Assembly: GCF_902459735.1 (NCBI RefSeq)
Contig: NZ_CABPRV010000003.1
Coordinates: 248,001-312,000, forward strand
Length of the DNA stretch: 64,000 bases
Origin: Pandoraea capi
Lineage (GTDB): Bacteria; Pseudomonadota; Gammaproteobacteria; Burkholderiales; Burkholderiaceae
Direction: 5' to 3'
A model generated the notes under the pieces. That model was not told the origin of the DNA. It worked only from the letters and a program-made list of their open reading frames with translations, and made no database searches. The position numbers were made by a program, and so were the translations under genes. This document shows positions 62,423 to 64,000 of the stretch, in pieces (positions within the stretch are counted from its first letter, which is position 1; each line of letters opens with the position of its first letter).

Positions 62423-63694
62423 ATGAGTGACGAGAACGCCCGCCGGCCGGTGCCGGGGGACGCGGCTGCCCATGGGCAGGAGAGTGCAGCCAGACCGCTC
62501 GGCCATACCGCGCCGGGGTCGGGGTCAGGGCGGCGCCGCTGGGTAGTGGGTTTGCTGGCGATCGTCGTGATCGCGGGCGCGTTCGTGTGGCTGCGATCAC
62601 GCGGCGTGCAGGCGCCGGTCAAGACGGCCGCCGCGCCGTCGGTCACGGCCGCGACGGTCGAGGTGCGCGACGTGCCGGTGCGGCTCATCGCCAACGGCAC
62701 GGTCACCGCCCGCCAGACCATCGACGTCCGCCCGCAGATCTCCAGCACGATCCGGCAGGTCCACATCAAGGAAGGGGACTTCGTCAAAGCCGGGCAATTG
62801 CTGTTCTCGCTCGACGCGCGCATGGACGAGGCCAACCTCAAGAAGGTGCAGGCGCAGCTCGCCAAGGACGAAGCCGATCTCGCCAACGCCCGTCGCACGC
62901 TGGCGCGTACCAGGCAATTGATTGCCGAGCACTTCGTCTCGCAAAGCGCGCTCGATACGGCGCAAAGCGGCGTAGACAGCCTCACCGCGCAAGTCGCCGC
63001 CGACCGCGCTGCGATTGCCGCGAGTCAGGTGGCCGTCGACTACAACCAGATCCGCACAGGCATCGATGGCCGCACCGGTGCGATCAACGTGCATCCGGGC
63101 AGCCTCGTGACGCCGGGCGGCGCGGCGCTCGTGAGCATCACCCAGCTCGATCCCATCGACATCAGCTTCACGTTGCCCGAAGGCGCACTGGCCGAATTGC
63201 AGGCCGCGCGCGCCGGCGGTCCCGTCGCGGTCACCGCGACGCTCGGCACGACGGGCGTGAACGTCACCGGTCAGCTCAGCTTCATCGACAACGCCGTCGA
63301 TTCCCAGACGGGCACGATCCGTCTGAAGGCGGCCTACGACAATCGCGACGCGAAGCTTTGGCCCGGCATGTACCTCAATGCCGCCGTGATCGGCCGCGTG
63401 CTCAAGCAGGCCAGCGTGGTGCCGCCGCAAGCGGTGCAGACCGGCCCGGACGGCAAGTTCGTCTACGTGATCGGCAACGACGGCAAGGTCAGCGCGAAGC
63501 CGGTGAAGGTCGGTTACGTGGAAGCGAAGCTCGCGGTCGTCGAGGGTGTGGCCGCCGGGGCGAAGGTCGTGCAGGAAGGCGCGGAGAACCTGCGTCCGGG
63601 CAACACGGTGACGGTCGTGGCGTTGCGTGACGCCGCAAGCGGCGCTACGGTCGCGTCCGCAGGTGATAAGGGTGATAGCGGGAAGGCCCCATGA
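62423..63694 (+). CDS. RND efflux periplasmic adaptor protein (MdtA/MexA type)
   Basis: 423 residues. The N-terminus is disordered with a membrane anchor at about 40-57 (VVGLLAIVVIAGAFVWL) rather than a lipobox. Then come the barrel-sandwich half, a hairpin coiled coil (ANLKKVQAQLAKDEADLANA to FVSQSALDTAQSGVDSLTAQ) and beta-barrel domains (ISFTLPEGALAELQAARAGG). It connects the inner-membrane pump to an outer-membrane channel. The stop overlaps the pump gene (ATGA). Confidence 0.95.
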   Translation: MSDENARRPVPGDAAAHGQESAARPLGHTAPGSGSGRRRWVVGLLAIVVIAGAFVWLRSRGVQAPVKTAAAPSVTAATVEVRDVPVRLIANGTVTARQTIDVRPQISSTIRQVHIKEGDFVKAGQLLFSLDARMDEANLKKVQAQLAKDEADLANARRTLARTRQLIAEHFVSQSALDTAQSGVDSLTAQVAADRAAIAASQVAVDYNQIRTGIDGRTGAINVHPGSLVTPGGAALVSITQLDPIDISFTLPEGALAELQAARAGGPVAVTATLGTTGVNVTGQLSFIDNAVDSQTGTIRLKAAYDNRDAKLWPGMYLNAAVIGRVLKQASVVPPQAVQTGPDGKFVYVIGNDGKVSAKPVKVGYVEAKLAVVEGVAAGAKVVQEGAENLRPGNTVTVVALRDAASGATVASAGDKGDSGKAP

Positions 63695-64000
63695 ACCTCT
63701 CAGAACTCTGTATCCGCCGGCCGGTCATGACGATCCTGCTGTGCGTGGCGGCCGTGGTCGCTGGCCTGATCGCGTACGGCCAGATTCCGATCTCCGCCCT
63801 GCCCAGCTATAACTCGCCGGTCATTCAGGTCACGGCCACGTTGCCGGGCGCGAGCCCGGAGACGATGGCCGCGTCGGTGGCCGCGCCGATGGAGAAGCAG
63901 TTCTCGACCATTGCCGGCGTGGCGGTCATCAGTTCGACCAATACGCAGGGCACCACGTCGATCATCATCGAATTCGACAGCGACCGCGATATCGACGCGG
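63691..64000 (+). CDS. RND efflux transporter (HAE1/MdtB type), truncated by window edge
   Basis: The visible 103 residues start MNLSELCIRRPVMTILLCV, a membrane helix, then the porter-domain opening (YNSPVIQVTATLPGASPETM, FSTIAGVAVISSTNTQG). This is the standard beginning of an inner-membrane RND drug/metabolite proton antiporter. The rest lies outside the window. Confidence 0.93.
   Translation, partial: MNLSELCIRRPVMTILLCVAAVVAGLIAYGQIPISALPSYNSPVIQVTATLPGASPETMAASVAAPMEKQFSTIAGVAVISSTNTQGTTSIIIEFDSDRDIDA

Overview
The window is a GC-rich chromosomal segment from a betaproteobacterium of the Burkholderiaceae. The housekeeping synteny (dprA / def / fmt / htpX / rsmB / DUF4390 gene / NtrYX-type pair on one side, rodA-mrdA-mreDCB / gatCAB on the other) and the style of the T3SS fit Pandoraea or a close relative of Burkholderia. 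The genus is my inference, not something the sequence proves. I see no insertion sequences, phage genes or CRISPR arrays.

Layout. 1-11.7 kb: thioredoxin-like protein and dprA on the minus strand; then def, an ArnT-like membrane glycosyltransferase, fmt, htpX (candidate heat-shock promoter and leader hairpin), rsmB, a DUF4390 protein and an NtrYX-like two-component pair. 11.8-16.3 kb: tRNA-Phe with a clear promoter and terminator, the queosine operon queC-queE-queD, a small protein with three PPxY motifs, a DsrE-fold secreted protein and a Sel1-repeat protein.

16.4-50.0 kb: an apparently complete SPI-1/Bsa/Cpi-1 type III secretion island. The plus-strand run is sctD-F-I-J-K-L, a small ORF, an InvF-like AraC regulator, sctC-W-V-N-O-P-Q-R-S-T-U, a frame-disrupted ORF, the SicA-type chaperone, translocators sctE-B, tip protein sctA and a small unknown gene. 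Genes are packed with 1-50 nt overlaps. Next come a divergent HilA-like regulator (minus), two small chaperone-like genes plus a 794-residue candidate effector (plus), and a convergent minus-strand cassette of five genes. In that cassette two neighbouring proteins look like degenerate YopH/SptP-type tyrosine phosphatase domains, one has a cluster of SH3-ligand and tyrosine motifs, one is a CesT-type chaperone, and one is a proline-rich unknown. I did not find recognisable InvB, InvH, IagB or IacP equivalents.

50.2-64 kb: the cell-shape operon mreB-mreC-mreD-mrdA-rodA (minus, ending in a terminator), then divergent gatC-gatA, a small lipoprotein, gatB, a polyphosphate kinase 2, and a periplasmic adaptor with the start of an RND efflux pump that runs off the window.

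How the parts fit: HilA-like and InvF-like proteins probably form a regulatory cascade over apparatus and effector genes. The needle complex (SctC/D/J, SctF/I, SctR-S-T-U-V) with the sorting platform (SctK/L/N/O/Q) exports translocators through SctP/SctU switching and SctW gatekeeping. The flanking orphan cassette supplies putative effectors and chaperones. The most unusual content is this effector cassette, especially the two tandem pseudophosphatase-like genes.
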